Below are positions 19,957 through 30,243 of a stretch of 64,000 nucleotides of DNA, in pieces (within the stretch, counting starts at the first letter, position 1; every line of letters begins with the position of its first letter). The stretch is from DASQFD01 sp035633255. GTDB taxonomy: Bacteria > Actinomycetota > Actinomycetes > Actinomycetales > Dermatophilaceae. The stretch is from assembly GCA_035633255.1 (NCBI GenBank), contig DASQFD010000080.1, positions 1 through 64,000 of the forward strand, written 5' to 3'. The notes under the pieces are model-generated. The model made no database searches, was not told where the DNA came from, and worked only from the letters and a program-made list of their open reading frames with translations. The position numbers and the translations under genes were made by a program.

Positions 19957-19989
19957 GGCTGTCAACGCGGGTTCCGGGCCGACCATTCC
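19957..19989 (-). promoter_or_regulatory. SigR-type autoregulatory promoter of sigR
   Basis: On the minus strand GGAAT (19989 to 19985) is followed by exactly 18 nt and then GTT (19966 to 19964), matching the SigR/SigH consensus GGAAT-N18/19-GTT. Transcription would start near 19957, giving a leader of about 87 nt. This implies positive autoregulation as in Streptomyces and Mycobacterium. The -35 abuts the stop of the upstream hydrolase gene. Confidence 0.75.
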
Positions 19990-20607
19990 TTAGCCCACCC
20001 GGCTGAGCAGCCGGCCCACCGCCTCGAGCGCCGGTGCCGGGAGGGTGGCGAGCTCGTGGGTCCCCGGCACGGCCGTGACCACGGGGCCCGAGGCGGCGGC
20101 AACCACCTCCTGCGGGGTGCCGAAGGGGTCCCGGGCGCCCTGGAGCACCAGCACCGGGAGGCCCGCGGCGACGGGCAGCCGCAGCTCCTCGGCCCGCGAG
20201 CGCTCCGGGCGCCCCGGCGGGTGCAGCGGGAAGGAGAGGCACAAGACCGCCGCCGCCCCGACGGCCGTGGCGGTGCGGCAGGCGACGCGGGCCCCGGCGC
20301 TGCGGCCGCCCACGACGAGCGGGCCGGAGGCGGCACGGCATACCTCCGCCAGCACCGGGAGCCAGGCGGCGTCCAGGGTCGCGGGGGCCGGGGCGACCCG
20401 GCGACCCGCGACCCGCCAGGGCTGGTCGACGAGCACCGTCCGCCACCCGGCGGCGGCGGCGGCCGCGGCGACGTCGCGGACGTCCGCCGTCCACTCCCGC
20501 CCGCCGGCACCGTGCCCGAGCACGAGCGTCCCCCCGGCCGCCCGCGGCCGGCTCTCGGTCACCCGCGCCGTTCCGACCGGGGTCCGGACGAGGCGGGACA
20601 GGCTCAC
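19990..20607 (-). CDS. Alpha/beta hydrolase family protein (dienelactone-hydrolase-like)
   Basis: 205 residues. LVLGHGAGG forms the oxyanion region, GGRSAGARVA the nucleophile elbow with serine, LQGARDPFG the acid region and PGTHEL the catalytic histidine. The substrate is unknown; it resembles KANL3/Tex30-like small hydrolases. No signal peptide is seen. Its GTG start overlaps the stop of the SRAP gene by four bases, so it is probably co-expressed with it. Confidence 0.82.
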   Translation of the reverse strand: MSLSRLVRTPVGTARVTESRPRAAGGTLVLGHGAGGREWTADVRDVAAAAAAAGWRTVLVDQPWRVAGRRVAPAPATLDAAWLPVLAEVCRAASGPLVVGGRSAGARVACRTATAVGAAAVLCLSFPLHPPGRPERSRAEELRLPVAAGLPVLVLQGARDPFGTPQEVVAAASGPVVTAVPGTHELATLPAPALEAVGRLLSRVG

Positions 20608-21491
20608 CGCGCGGCGCCGAGCAGCTCACCGGTGGCCGGGTCCACCACCCCGACCAGGTCCTCCTGAGGGGCTGGGTCCAGCAGGTGCGGGCCGTTGGCC
20701 CGGTTGCTGCTCACCGCCCGCGAGACGGGGTATGCCGTGAAGCGCCCCGGCGGGTGCGGCGCCAGCAGCCCCGCGACCCGGTCGCGGTCCACGAGCGTCG
20801 GGTCGAGCCAGGGCGCCCAGTACTGCCGGTCCAGGACGAGCGGCTGGCGGTCGTGGATGCGGTCCAGCCCGGGCTCGGCCGCGGTGGTGAGCACCGCGAA
20901 GGTGGTGAGCCAGGCGTCGGGGTCCTCGCCGTCCGCGACCGCCGGGTCGCGCCAGAACTCGTAGAGTCCGGCGAACGCCACGACGTCACCGTCCACCCGC
21001 TCGGTGAAGAACGGCTGGCGGCGGGGCCGGCCCCTGCCGTCGGTCGCCGTGGGCGACTTCTGCCACTCGTACCAGCCGCGCGCCGGCACCAGGGCGCGGC
21101 GCGCGGTCGCGGCGCGGGCGAACGCCGGCTTCTCCAGCACCGACTCGGCCCGGGCGTTGATCATCCGCACGCCGACCTTGACGTCCTTGGCCCAGCCGGG
21201 GACGAGGCCCCAGGTGAGGAGGCGCAGCTGGCGCGCCGGCTCCCCACCTGGTTGGGAGTCCGAGAAGTCGCCGCCTCCTGCCGGGGCCGCTCCGACGTCG
21301 CGAGCGCGCGCCGGGCGGGTCAGCACGACGGGCGCCTGCTTGGTGGGCGCGAGGTTGAAGTCGGGGGCGCCGCGGGGCGGCACCTGCGGCGCGGCGAGGA
21401 TGCTGCGGGCCGGCTCGGCCGTCCGGTCCTCGGCCTCGAACTCCTCGACCAGCTGATCGGGGCGCGCCGTCGCGGCGTAGCGGCCACACAT
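20604..21491 (-). CDS. SOS response-associated peptidase (SRAP/YedK/HMCES family)
   Basis: 295 residues. It begins MCGRYA, and removal of Met would expose Cys2, which in this family crosslinks to abasic sites in single-stranded DNA. Other active-site pieces are FNLAPTKQAPV (Asn), MINARAESV (Glu) and RIHDRQPLVL (His). It protects abasic sites during replication. The ATG is fixed by the invariant MCGR start and by a TAGCGT -10 at 21499-21504, 7 nt upstream; a frame extends to 21500 but would hide Cys2. An insertion rich in Gly/Pro lies near residues 65-85. Confidence 0.92.
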   Translation of the reverse strand: MCGRYAATARPDQLVEEFEAEDRTAEPARSILAAPQVPPRGAPDFNLAPTKQAPVVLTRPARARDVGAAPAGGGDFSDSQPGGEPARQLRLLTWGLVPGWAKDVKVGVRMINARAESVLEKPAFARAATARRALVPARGWYEWQKSPTATDGRGRPRRQPFFTERVDGDVVAFAGLYEFWRDPAVADGEDPDAWLTTFAVLTTAAEPGLDRIHDRQPLVLDRQYWAPWLDPTLVDRDRVAGLLAPHPPGRFTAYPVSRAVSSNRANGPHLLDPAPQEDLVGVVDPATGELLGAAR

Positions 21492-21564
21492 GGCCTCCAC
21501 GCTACGCAGGGCGGGCCGGCGCCGTTACCGTAGGGACCAGCCACCACCGACCCGAGGAGCCCGC

Positions 21565-21609
21565 TTGACGTCCCACGAGGCGCTCCGTGTCGAGCATGCC
21601 CTCGGGTGA
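21565..21609 (+). CDS. Possible 14-residue upstream ORF overlapping the aroA start
   Basis: TTG at 21565 has the best ribosome site in the region (GAGGAG, 5 nt upstream). It reads LTSHEALRVEHALG and stops at 21609, out of frame with and overlapping aroA. It may be a leader peptide coupling translation to aroA, or it may mark the original aroA start followed by a frameshift. A -10-like TACCGT sits at 21526-21531. Confidence 0.35.
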   Translation: MTSHEALRVEHALG

Positions 21610-22960
21610 GTGGGCCGCGCCGGCGGCCTCCGGACCGGTGCAGGCCCGGGTGGTGCTGCCGGGCAGCAAGTCGCTGACCAACCGCTACCTCGTGCTCGCG
21701 GCGCTCGCCAACGACGTCTCCCGCCTGCGGGCCCCGCTGCGCTCGCGGGACACCCTGCTCATGGCCCGGGCGCTGCGCACCCTCGGCGCCGCCGTGGAGG
21801 ACGTCGAGGACGGTGACTGCGGGGGGGCGCGCGGACTTGACGGGGCCGGGGGGGCCGGTGGGGTCGGCGGGGCCGCCGAGGACGTCGACTGGCTCATCAC
21901 CCCCGGACCGCTCGTCGGTGGGGGGAGCGTCGACTGCGGGCTCGCGGGCAACGTCATGCGCTTCGTGCCGGCGGTGGCGGGCCTGGCAGCCGGACCGGTG
22001 CGCTTCGACGGGGACGAGCACGCGCGCCGCCGCCCGATGGCGCCGGTGCTCGAAGCGCTGCGGGCGCTGGGCGTGGAGGTCGACGACGACGGGCGCGGGA
22101 ACCTGCCCTTCACGGTGCACGGCCGGGGCTCGGTGCGTGGGGGCGCGGTGGTCCTGGACGCCTCCGCGTCGTCGCAGTTCGTCTCCGCCCTGCTCCTCCC
22201 CGGTGCGCGGTTCGACGAGGGCGTCACCGTGCGCCACGACGGCCCGGGGCTGCCGAGCGTGCCCCACATCGACATGACCGTCGAGACCCTGCGTGACGCG
22301 GGGGTGGTCGTCGACGACGCCGAGCCGAACACCTGGCGGGTGGAACCGAGCGAGGTCAACGCGCTCGACGTCGTGGTCGAGCCGGACCTCTCCAGCGCCG
22401 CACCGTTCCTCGCCGCAGCGCTCGTCACGGGTGGCCGGGTGCGAGTGCCCGGGTGGCCGCAGTACACGACACAGGGCGGCGACGCGGTGCGCGAGGTGCT
22501 GGACATGATGGGGGCCGACATCGTCCTCGACCGGGACGGGCTCACGGTGAGCGGGAACGACGGCATCTGCGGGGTCGACGTGGACCTGCACGACGCGAGC
22601 GAGCTCACGCCCGTCGTCGCCGCGCTGTGCGTCCTCGCCGACTCGCCGAGCGTGATCCGGGGCGTCGCCCACATCCGCGGGCACGAGACCGACCGCCTCG
22701 CCGCCCTGCGGACCGAGCTGCGGGCTCTCGGCGCCCAGGTCGCCGAGACCGACGACGGGCTGCACGTCGTGCCGGGTCCGCTGCGGGCCGGACGCTTCCA
22801 CACGTATGCCGACCACCGCCTCGTCATGGCCGCGGCGGTGCTGGGCCTGGCCGTGCCCGGGATCGTCGTCGAGGACGTCGGCACCGTGGCGAAGACCCTC
22901 CCGCAGTTCCCCCGGCTCTGGGCCGGCATGCTCGCCGGCCGGTCGGCGGCGGACCGCTGA
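21596..22960 (+). CDS. aroA: 3-phosphoshikimate 1-carboxyvinyltransferase (EPSP synthase)
   Basis: 454 residues from ATG 21596; GTG 21587 is an alternative. Motifs: LPGSKSLTNRY (PEP and shikimate site), GLAGNVMRF (family GNAGTxMR loop), DASASSQFVSALL, HETDRLAAL and YADHRLVMAAAV. It condenses PEP with shikimate-3-phosphate, step six of the shikimate pathway. A Gly-rich insert of about 20 residues near residues 77-96, encoded by G-runs, is unusual and probably a surface loop. It is coupled to rsgA by a 1-nt TGATG overlap. Confidence 0.94.
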   Translation: MPSGEWAAPAASGPVQARVVLPGSKSLTNRYLVLAALANDVSRLRAPLRSRDTLLMARALRTLGAAVEDVEDGDCGGARGLDGAGGAGGVGGAAEDVDWLITPGPLVGGGSVDCGLAGNVMRFVPAVAGLAAGPVRFDGDEHARRRPMAPVLEALRALGVEVDDDGRGNLPFTVHGRGSVRGGAVVLDASASSQFVSALLLPGARFDEGVTVRHDGPGLPSVPHIDMTVETLRDAGVVVDDAEPNTWRVEPSEVNALDVVVEPDLSSAAPFLAAALVTGGRVRVPGWPQYTTQGGDAVREVLDMMGADIVLDRDGLTVSGNDGICGVDVDLHDASELTPVVAALCVLADSPSVIRGVAHIRGHETDRLAALRTELRALGAQVAETDDGLHVVPGPLRAGRFHTYADHRLVMAAAVLGLAVPGIVVEDVGTVAKTLPQFPRLWAGMLAGRSAADR

Positions 22961-23991
22961 TGGCCCGGTCGCCACGGGACTACGACGAGTCCGACGTCCG
23001 GATCCGTCCGAACCCCCGCGGCAGCCGGCCGCGCACGAAGGAGCGGCCCGCTCACGCCGACGCGGTGGGCGGACGGGTCACGGCGGTGGACCGGGGCCGG
23101 TACCGGGTGCGCGTGGACGGAGGCGGGGAGGGCGAGCGGACGGTCCTGGCGATGCGGGCGCGGGAGCTCGGCCGCAGGGGGATCGCCGTGGGGGACGCGG
23201 TCGCGCTCGTCGGCGACACCGCCGGCGGGCCGGACGCGCTGGCCCGCATCGTCCGCGTCGAGCCGCGCCGCACCGTGCTCCGGCGCACCGCGGACGACAC
23301 GGACCCGGTCGAGCGGGTGCTGGTCGCCAACGCCGACCAGCTGGTCGTGGTGAGCTCACTTGCCGACCCCGAGCCGCGGCCCCGGCTGATCGACCGGTGT
23401 CTCGTGGCGGCGTACGACGCCGGGCTGGACCCGCTGCTCGTGCTCACCAAGGCGGACCTCGCCGACGCGGACGACTTCCTGCGCGACTACACCCCGCTGG
23501 CCGTGCGGCACGTGGTCACGGCCACCGAGCTCGACGCCGCCACGCGCGGGCTGGACGTGCTGCGGGACGCCCTGCGCGGACGGGTCAGCGTCCTCGTCGG
23601 CCACTCGGGGGTCGGCAAGTCGACCCTGGTCAACGCCCTGGTGCCCGATGCGGAGCGCGCCACGGGGTCGGTCAACGACGTCACCGGCCGAGGCCGGCAC
23701 ACCTCGTCCTCGGCGGTCGCGCTGGAGCTCCCCGGCGGCGACGGGTGGGTCGTCGACACCCCCGGGGTGCGGTCCTTCGGCCTCGCCCACGTCGACCTCG
23801 GCCGGATCGTGCAGCACTTCCCCGACCTGGAGCCGGGGACGGCGGGCTGCCCCCGCGGGTGCACCCACGACGAGGAGGAGTGCGCACTCGGTCGCTGGGT
23901 CGCCTCGGGGGCGGCCGGACCGGCGGGCCGGGCGCGGCTGGACTCGCTGCGCCGGCTGCTGCGGGCCCGGGCCGGGACCCCGGAGGACTGA
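22960..23991 (+). CDS. rsgA: Ribosome small-subunit-dependent GTPase A
   Basis: 343 residues. An OB-fold N-terminal region is followed by a circularly permuted GTPase: LTKADL (G4) precedes GHSGVGKST (G1), GRGRHTSS (G2) and DTPG (G3). A zinc knuckle CPRGCTHDEEEC follows near 305. It checks 30S subunit maturation. The start overlaps the aroA stop by one base, an arrangement I also recall from other actinobacteria. Confidence 0.95.
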   Translation: MARSPRDYDESDVRIRPNPRGSRPRTKERPAHADAVGGRVTAVDRGRYRVRVDGGGEGERTVLAMRARELGRRGIAVGDAVALVGDTAGGPDALARIVRVEPRRTVLRRTADDTDPVERVLVANADQLVVVSSLADPEPRPRLIDRCLVAAYDAGLDPLLVLTKADLADADDFLRDYTPLAVRHVVTATELDAATRGLDVLRDALRGRVSVLVGHSGVGKSTLVNALVPDAERATGSVNDVTGRGRHTSSSAVALELPGGDGWVVDTPGVRSFGLAHVDLGRIVQHFPDLEPGTAGCPRGCTHDEEECALGRWVASGAAGPAGRARLDSLRRLLRARAGTPED

Positions 23992-24071
23992 CTCCGACCC
24001 GACTTCGAGAGGCCTGACTCCCACCGGAGTCCGACCGGAGTCCGGCCGGGCTTCGGACCGCTAGTCGGCCG

Positions 24072-25203
<1,132 letters not shown>

Positions 25204-25211
<8 letters not shown>

Positions 25212-26244
25212 GGATGACCTCCTCGGCGAAGTGGCAGGCCGCACGCTGGCCCGGCGCGATCTCGCGCAGCGCGGGCAGGTCGCGGCGGCAGACGTCCTGC
25301 GCCCACCTGCAGCGCGGGTTGAAGGGGCAGCCCGGCGGGATCCTCATCAGGTTCGGCGGCAGACCGCCGATCGCGGCCAGGGTCTGGCCCTTCTGGTCCA
25401 GGCGCGGGATGGACTCGAGCAGACCGCGCGTGTAGGGGTGGGCCGGGTGGCCGTACAGGTCGAGGACGTCCGCGGTCTCCACCAGCCGGCCGGCATACAT
25501 CACCACGATCCGGTCGGCGACGTCGGCCACCACCCCCAGGTCGTGCGTGATGAGGATGAGCCCCATCTGGCGCTCCTCCTGCAGCTCCTCGAGCAGGCCC
25601 ATGATCTGGGCCTGGACGGTCACGTCGAGCGCCGTGGTCGGCTCGTCCGCGATGAGGACCGCCGGGTCGAGGGCGATCGCCATCGCGATCATGATGCGCT
25701 GCCGCATCCCGCCGGAGAACTGGTGCGGGTAGGCCTTCACGCGCTCGCGGGCCGCCGGGATCTGCACGCGCTCCATGAGGCGCACCGCCTGGGCCATCGC
25801 GTCGGACTTGTTCATGCCGCGGTGCTGGCGGAAGGACTCGGCGATCTGCCACCCGACCGGGAACACCGGGTTCAGGGAGGACAGGGCGTCCTGGAAGATC
25901 ATCGCGATCTCCGGGCCGCGGGTCTTGCGCCGCTGCTCCTCGGGCATGGAGAGCAGGTCCTGGCCGCAGTAGCGGATGTGCCCCGAGGGGATGACGGCGG
26001 GCGGCATGTCCAGGATGCCCATGATCGCCTGGGCGGTGACGGACTTCCCCGAGCCGGACTCGCCGAGGATGGCGAGCGACTCGCCCTCCCGCACGGTGAA
26101 CGAGACGCCGTTGATCGCCTCGGCGACCCCGTCGGCGGTGTGGAACTCGACGAACAGGTCCTCGACCTCGAGCAGCACCCCGTCCTCGGGGTGGTACCGG
26201 GACAGCTGGGGGTCCCGGTGGGTGGTGGTATCCGACGTGGTCAC
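25204..26244 (-). CDS. Oligopeptide/dipeptide ABC transporter ATP-binding protein (OppD/DppD type)
   Basis: 346 residues. Walker A GESGSGKS, signature FSGGMRQR, Walker B VLIADEP, switch LITHDLG, and a C-terminal Cys-containing oligopeptide-transporter motif (CPFNPRC, ACHF). It pairs with the OppF-like ATPase to drive uptake. GTG at 26244; GGAAGGG about nine bases upstream serves as ribosome site. Confidence 0.93.
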
Positions 26245-26262
26245 GGTGGGGTGCCCTTCCGC

Positions 26263-27192
26263 TCAGCGGTTCTTGGGGTCGAGCGCGTCGCGGACGACGT
26301 CACCGAGGAGGATGAACGCCAGCACCGCCAGGCTGAGGAAGAGGCTGGGGAAGAAGAGCATGTGCGGCGTCGTGCGGATGCCGACCGTCGCGGCGCTGAT
26401 GTCGATGCCCCACGAGATCGCCGGCGGCTGCAGGCCGATGCCGAGGTAGGACAACGTCGCCTCGGCGGCGATGAAGGCGCCGAGGTTGATCGTCGAGACG
26501 ACGATCACCGACGCCACGGCGTTCGGGAGGATGTGCGACCGCACGATCCGCAGCGGGCTCGCGCCCAGGGCCCGCGCCGCCTGGACGTAGTCGTTCGGCT
26601 TGACCTGGATCACGCTGCTGCGAATCAGCCGGGCGATGCTCGGCCAGCCGAGCACCACGAGGGCGAGGGCGACCTTGAGGACGATGAGGATGTAGCTGGA
26701 GGAGAACAGCTCCGGCAGCGAGACCAGGAAGATGATCGCGCCGAGCAGGAGCGGGATGGCGAAGAAGATGTCGCCGACCCGGGACAGGACGGCATCCCAG
26801 GCGCCACCGACGTAGCCGGCCGTGATGCCGACGACGCCACCGATGAGGGCCGTACCGACCGTCGCGATGAGGCCGACGAGGATCGAGGCGCGAGCACCGT
26901 AGATGCACCGGGCGAAGATGTCGTAGCCCTGCCGGTCCCGGCCGAACCAGGCGTCGGCGTTCGGGGTCTCGCGTGAACGGGACAGGTCGGCGAGGGCGGG
27001 GTCGGTGGCGGTGAACAGCCGCGGGAACACCGCCATGGTCACGAAGACGAGGATCATCGCAGCCGCGACCCAGAACATCGGCCGGCTCCGCATCGTCCGC
27101 CAGGCGTCGGACGTCAGCGAACGTCCCTCGTCGACGTCGCCCGCGTCGAGCGGGCTCAGAGTTGCAGCTTCCGCGACGGCGGCCTCAGTCAT
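26263..27192 (-). CDS. Oligopeptide/dipeptide ABC transporter permease (OppC/DppC type)
   Basis: 309 residues. A cytoplasmic N-terminus of about 38 residues, an isolated helix (about 39-55), an external loop with FGRDRQGYDIFARC typical of DppC, and a permease domain with the EAA loop ARALGASPLRIVRSHILPN. It forms the membrane channel with the OppB-like protein, which it overlaps by 8 nt. Confidence 0.94.
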   Translation of the reverse strand: MTEAAVAEAATLSPLDAGDVDEGRSLTSDAWRTMRSRPMFWVAAAMILVFVTMAVFPRLFTATDPALADLSRSRETPNADAWFGRDRQGYDIFARCIYGARASILVGLIATVGTALIGGVVGITAGYVGGAWDAVLSRVGDIFFAIPLLLGAIIFLVSLPELFSSSYILIVLKVALALVVLGWPSIARLIRSSVIQVKPNDYVQAARALGASPLRIVRSHILPNAVASVIVVSTINLGAFIAAEATLSYLGIGLQPPAISWGIDISAATVGIRTTPHMLFFPSLFLSLAVLAFILLGDVVRDALDPKNR

Positions 27193-28111
27193 GGCTGATC
27201 CTCGGGTCGAGTAGACCGTACAGCAGGTCCACGAGCAGGTTGACGACGAGATAGACGATGACGAGCACGGTCACCGCGGACACCACCGTGACGCCGTCCC
27301 GGGCGTTGATGCTGCGGTAGATCAGCCCGCCGATCCCGTTGATGTTGAAGATCCGCTCGGTGACGATGGCGCCCCCGAGTAGCGCGCCGAAGTCGAAGCC
27401 GATGAAGGTGATCACCGGGATCAGTGAGTTGCGCAGCGTGTGGACCCCGATGGTGCGCCGCCTCGGAAGCCCCTTCGCAACGGCGGTGCGCACGTAGTCC
27501 GAGCGGAGGTTCTCGACGAGGTTGGTGCGGGTCAGGCGGGCGACGTAGGCCACCGACAGCGACCCGAGCACGAGCGCCGGCAGAAGCAGCTCGTATAACG
27601 TCGCGTCCGAGGACACCGTCACTGGGAACAGCCCCAGCTGCACACCGAGGAAGTACTGCGCCACGTAGCCGATGACGAAGATCGGGATCGAGATCAGGAC
27701 GAGGGTGCTCAGCAGGACGAGGTTGTCGAGGAACTTCCCCCGTCGAACGCCGGTGAGGACGCCGGCCCCGATGCCCACGACGGCCTCGAAGGCGATGGCC
27801 ATGAGGGCGAGCTTGGCGGTCGTCGGGTAGCGCTGGATCAGCTCCTCGGCGACCGGCCGACCGTAGAAGTTGGTGCCGAGATCGCCCTGGGCCAGCTTGC
27901 CGAGGTACTTCACGTACTGGACGGGCAGCGGGTCGTTGAGGTTGTGCTCGGCGCGGAACTGGCGCGCGAAGTCGGGCGGGCAGGGCCGCTCACCGCACTT
28001 GCCCGCGAGGGGGTCGCCCGGAAGGGCGAAGACCATCGCAAAGATGAGGAACGTCGCGCCGAGGATGACCGGGATCATCTGCAGCAGGCGCCGGATGATG
28101 TATGTACCCAC
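27185..28111 (-). CDS. Oligopeptide/dipeptide ABC transporter permease (OppB/DppB type)
   Basis: 308 residues. The N-terminal YIIRRLLQMIPVILGATF helix, a periplasmic-side loop with GDPLAGKCGERPCPPDF, the QGDLGTNF segment and EAA loop TAVAKGLPRRRTIGVHTLRNS. The GTG start has GGAGGGG four bases upstream. It lies 248 bp downstream of the binding-protein gene, with a strong hairpin between. Confidence 0.94.
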   Translation of the reverse strand: MGTYIIRRLLQMIPVILGATFLIFAMVFALPGDPLAGKCGERPCPPDFARQFRAEHNLNDPLPVQYVKYLGKLAQGDLGTNFYGRPVAEELIQRYPTTAKLALMAIAFEAVVGIGAGVLTGVRRGKFLDNLVLLSTLVLISIPIFVIGYVAQYFLGVQLGLFPVTVSSDATLYELLLPALVLGSLSVAYVARLTRTNLVENLRSDYVRTAVAKGLPRRRTIGVHTLRNSLIPVITFIGFDFGALLGGAIVTERIFNINGIGGLIYRSINARDGVTVVSAVTVLVIVYLVVNLLVDLLYGLLDPRISHD

Positions 28112-28359
28112 GCCACCCCTCCAACGTGTCGCCCGTCCCGGCCACGCGGGAGGGAACCGGTCGCCGCCCGGGTGTGCCCGGCCGGCTGGTGTTATCGCCC
28201 ACCGCAGGTAGGGGCGGGACGATGGTGCTCACGCTCCGCAGAGCAACCTACCGTGGAAACCTCGGCCGCGACGAGACCCGCGTCGGCATACAGTTCGTCG
28301 GTCTGCCAGCGCGACGCTGGCAGACCGACGAGCTTGTCATTAGCCCCGCGGGGCGTCGC
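28112..28359 (-). other. Spacer between binding protein and permease genes
   Basis: 248 bp with no supportable gene. It contains the hairpin at 28295-28331 and one GGCATAC heptamer at 28285. The distance from the hairpin to the permease leaves room for a second promoter, but no convincing -10/-35 pair was found. Confidence 0.5.
28295..28331 (-). terminator. Strong intercistronic hairpin after the peptide-binding-protein gene
   Basis: Perfect inverted repeat with 17-bp arms (TCGTCGGTCTGCCAGCG) and a 3-nt loop, 28 bp downstream of the binding-protein stop. There is no T-run. Such elements between binding-protein and permease genes commonly stabilise or partly terminate the message, giving excess binding protein. 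Confidence 0.7.
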
Positions 28360-30003
28360 TCACTTGACCGTGATGGACCGGTAGTCAGGCACGCCAAAGG
28401 CGTCCGACTTGACGTTGGCCACCTTGTCGCTCCACCCGAGGGTGCGCTTGGTGTACCACATCGGGATCGCCGGCATGTCCTCCTTCAGCAAAGCCTCGGC
28501 CTCCTGGTAGAGCTTGTTCGCCGCCTCCAGGCTTGGCGCAGCCGCAGCCTCGGTGAGCTTCTTGTCGAACTCCGGGTTGCTGTAGTCACCGTCGTTGGAG
28601 CCGGCACCCGTTCCGTAGATCGGCGCGAGGAAGTTCTCGATCGACGGGTAGTCCATCTGCCACGCAGTGCGGAACATGCCCTTCTGCTTGCGATCGGTGA
28701 TCTGTGCCCGGAAGGTCGCGAAGTCGACGACCCCCTTGGCCTGGCAGTCCACGCCGAGGGCGTTCTTGATCGAGTTGCAGGTCGCCTCGGTCCAGTCCTT
28801 GTGCGCCTGGTCCGCGTTGTAGGTCAGGGTCATGGTGCCCTTGTACCCGCCCGCCTCGTCGAAGGCCGCCTTGGCCTTGGCCGCGTCGAAGGTGCAGTAC
28901 TCCCCGCACGCGCCCGCCTTGTAGCCGTCGACCCCCGGTGGCACCCAGCCGGTGGCCGGGGTGCGGGAGCCGTTGAAGATCTGCTTGACGATCTCGTCAC
29001 GGTTGATCGCCATCGAGATCGCGTGCCGCAGCTTCGGGTTCTCGTAGGTCGGGTCCACCTTCACCGGCGGGAGGTTAATCGACGTGTTACCGCCCACCTC
29101 ACGCTGGAGGTTACGGTCCGGCAGGTCCGTCTTGTACTTGTCGTCGATGAGCGCGCTGGTCGGCACGTCGTCCGTGACGTCGAGTTGGTTGGCGATGACG
29201 TCGTTGTAGGCCGCGTCGGGGTCCTGGTAGATCTTGAAGGTGATCTTGTCGACCTTGCCGCTGAACTTGCCCGCATAGTTCGGGTTCTTCGAGACGACGA
29301 TCGCCTGGTTCTTGGCCCACGAATCCAACTTGTACGGACCGGAGCCGATCGGCTTCTCCCCGAACGCCTTCGGGTCAGCGAAGAAGGAGTCCGGCAGCGG
29401 GGCGAACGCGCTGTAGCCGAGCCGGACCGGCAGGTTGGAGACCTTGCTGCTCGTCTTGATGGTGAAAGTAGTGTCGTCCACCACTGCTAGCCCAGACATC
29501 TTGTCCGTCTTCGGCTTGGCCTTGCACTCCTCGTCCGGGCAGGCGACGTCCTTGGAGCCCTCGATGGGCTCGAAGAAGTAGGAGTTGAGCTGCGCGTTGG
29601 GACCGTAGGCGCCGTAGTTCCATGCGTCGACGAAGCTCTTGGAGGTGATGGGCGTGCCGTCGGCGAACTTCTGGCCCGGCTTGAGCTTGACGGTGAAGTT
29701 CTGGTTGTCCGAGGTCTCGATGCTCTCCGCCAAGTCGTTCTCCGGGCTGGCATCGTCCGAGTTGTAGTGGACGAGTCGGGCGAAGATCGCGTCGAGGACG
29801 TTGCCACCGCACGTCTCGTTGGTGTTCGTCGGCACGAGCGGGTTCTGCGGGTTGCAGCCGCGGACGGTGATCTCGCCCCCGGTCTTCGCCGCGCTGGTGC
29901 CCGAGCCGGCCCCCTCGTCGTCGCCGCCGCCACCACAGCCGGCCGCGAGCAGGGCCGTGGCCGACATGGCGGCCACCAGCACCGTGCGAGTGTTTCCCCG
30001 CAT
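28360..30003 (-). CDS. Peptide ABC transporter substrate-binding lipoprotein (family 5)
   Basis: 547 residues. Signal peptide ending in lipobox LAAGC (cysteine near 23) followed by Gly-rich tether. The family 5 solute-binding fold is seen from GNVLDAIFARLVHY through FADGTPITSKSFVDAWNYG, GSGPYKLDSW and LRHAISMAINRDEIV. It probably binds peptides, anchored outside the membrane. ATG 30003 has AGGAGG shortly upstream. It leads the transporter operon. Cysteine pairs CPDEEC and CGEYC may form disulfides. Confidence 0.94.
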   Translation of the reverse strand: MRGNTRTVLVAAMSATALLAAGCGGGGDDEGAGSGTSAAKTGGEITVRGCNPQNPLVPTNTNETCGGNVLDAIFARLVHYNSDDASPENDLAESIETSDNQNFTVKLKPGQKFADGTPITSKSFVDAWNYGAYGPNAQLNSYFFEPIEGSKDVACPDEECKAKPKTDKMSGLAVVDDTTFTIKTSSKVSNLPVRLGYSAFAPLPDSFFADPKAFGEKPIGSGPYKLDSWAKNQAIVVSKNPNYAGKFSGKVDKITFKIYQDPDAAYNDVIANQLDVTDDVPTSALIDDKYKTDLPDRNLQREVGGNTSINLPPVKVDPTYENPKLRHAISMAINRDEIVKQIFNGSRTPATGWVPPGVDGYKAGACGEYCTFDAAKAKAAFDEAGGYKGTMTLTYNADQAHKDWTEATCNSIKNALGVDCQAKGVVDFATFRAQITDRKQKGMFRTAWQMDYPSIENFLAPIYGTGAGSNDGDYSNPEFDKKLTEAAAAPSLEAANKLYQEAEALLKEDMPAIPMWYTKRTLGWSDKVANVKSDAFGVPDYRSITVK

Positions 30004-30028
30004 AGAGGTCCTCCTACGTGTCGTGTGA

Positions 30029-30047
30029 CCGCCCGCTGGACGGGCGG
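30029..30047 (-). other. Hairpin in the binding-protein gene leader
   Basis: Inverted repeat CCGCCCG-CTGGA-CGGGCGG, 26 bp upstream of the start codon of the peptide-binding protein, close enough to affect mRNA stability or translation. The rest of the 240-bp gap to hisN shows only the hisN -10. Confidence 0.4.
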
Positions 30048-30231
30048 CCCCGAGGTCGGGGCGCCGGTCGGGCGCCACCGTTGCGGCGCCCCCTCCGACG
30101 CCGATCCCCATCCAAGACCCTTTCGACCCGCCACCGACAGGGCCCGGGCCGAGCCGAGACCCGATTGTGACCCGCCGGTAGGTATTCCCGGCGGTCGGGC
30201 GCACCTCCCCGCCGACCGACCCGTCGTTCGC

Positions 30232-30237
30232 TAGCGT
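30232..30237 (+). promoter_or_regulatory. -10 element of hisN (leaderless)
   Basis: TAGCGT ending 6 nt before the GTG at 30244. No Shine-Dalgarno sequence is present, so the transcript is expected to start at or next to the start codon. Confidence 0.55.
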
Positions 30238-30243
30238 CGGGGG

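Noticed and set aside
28102..29490. Plus-strand frame of 462 codons opposite the peptide-binding protein
   Set aside because: Antisense shadow; the minus strand has signal peptide, lipobox and family 5 motifs.
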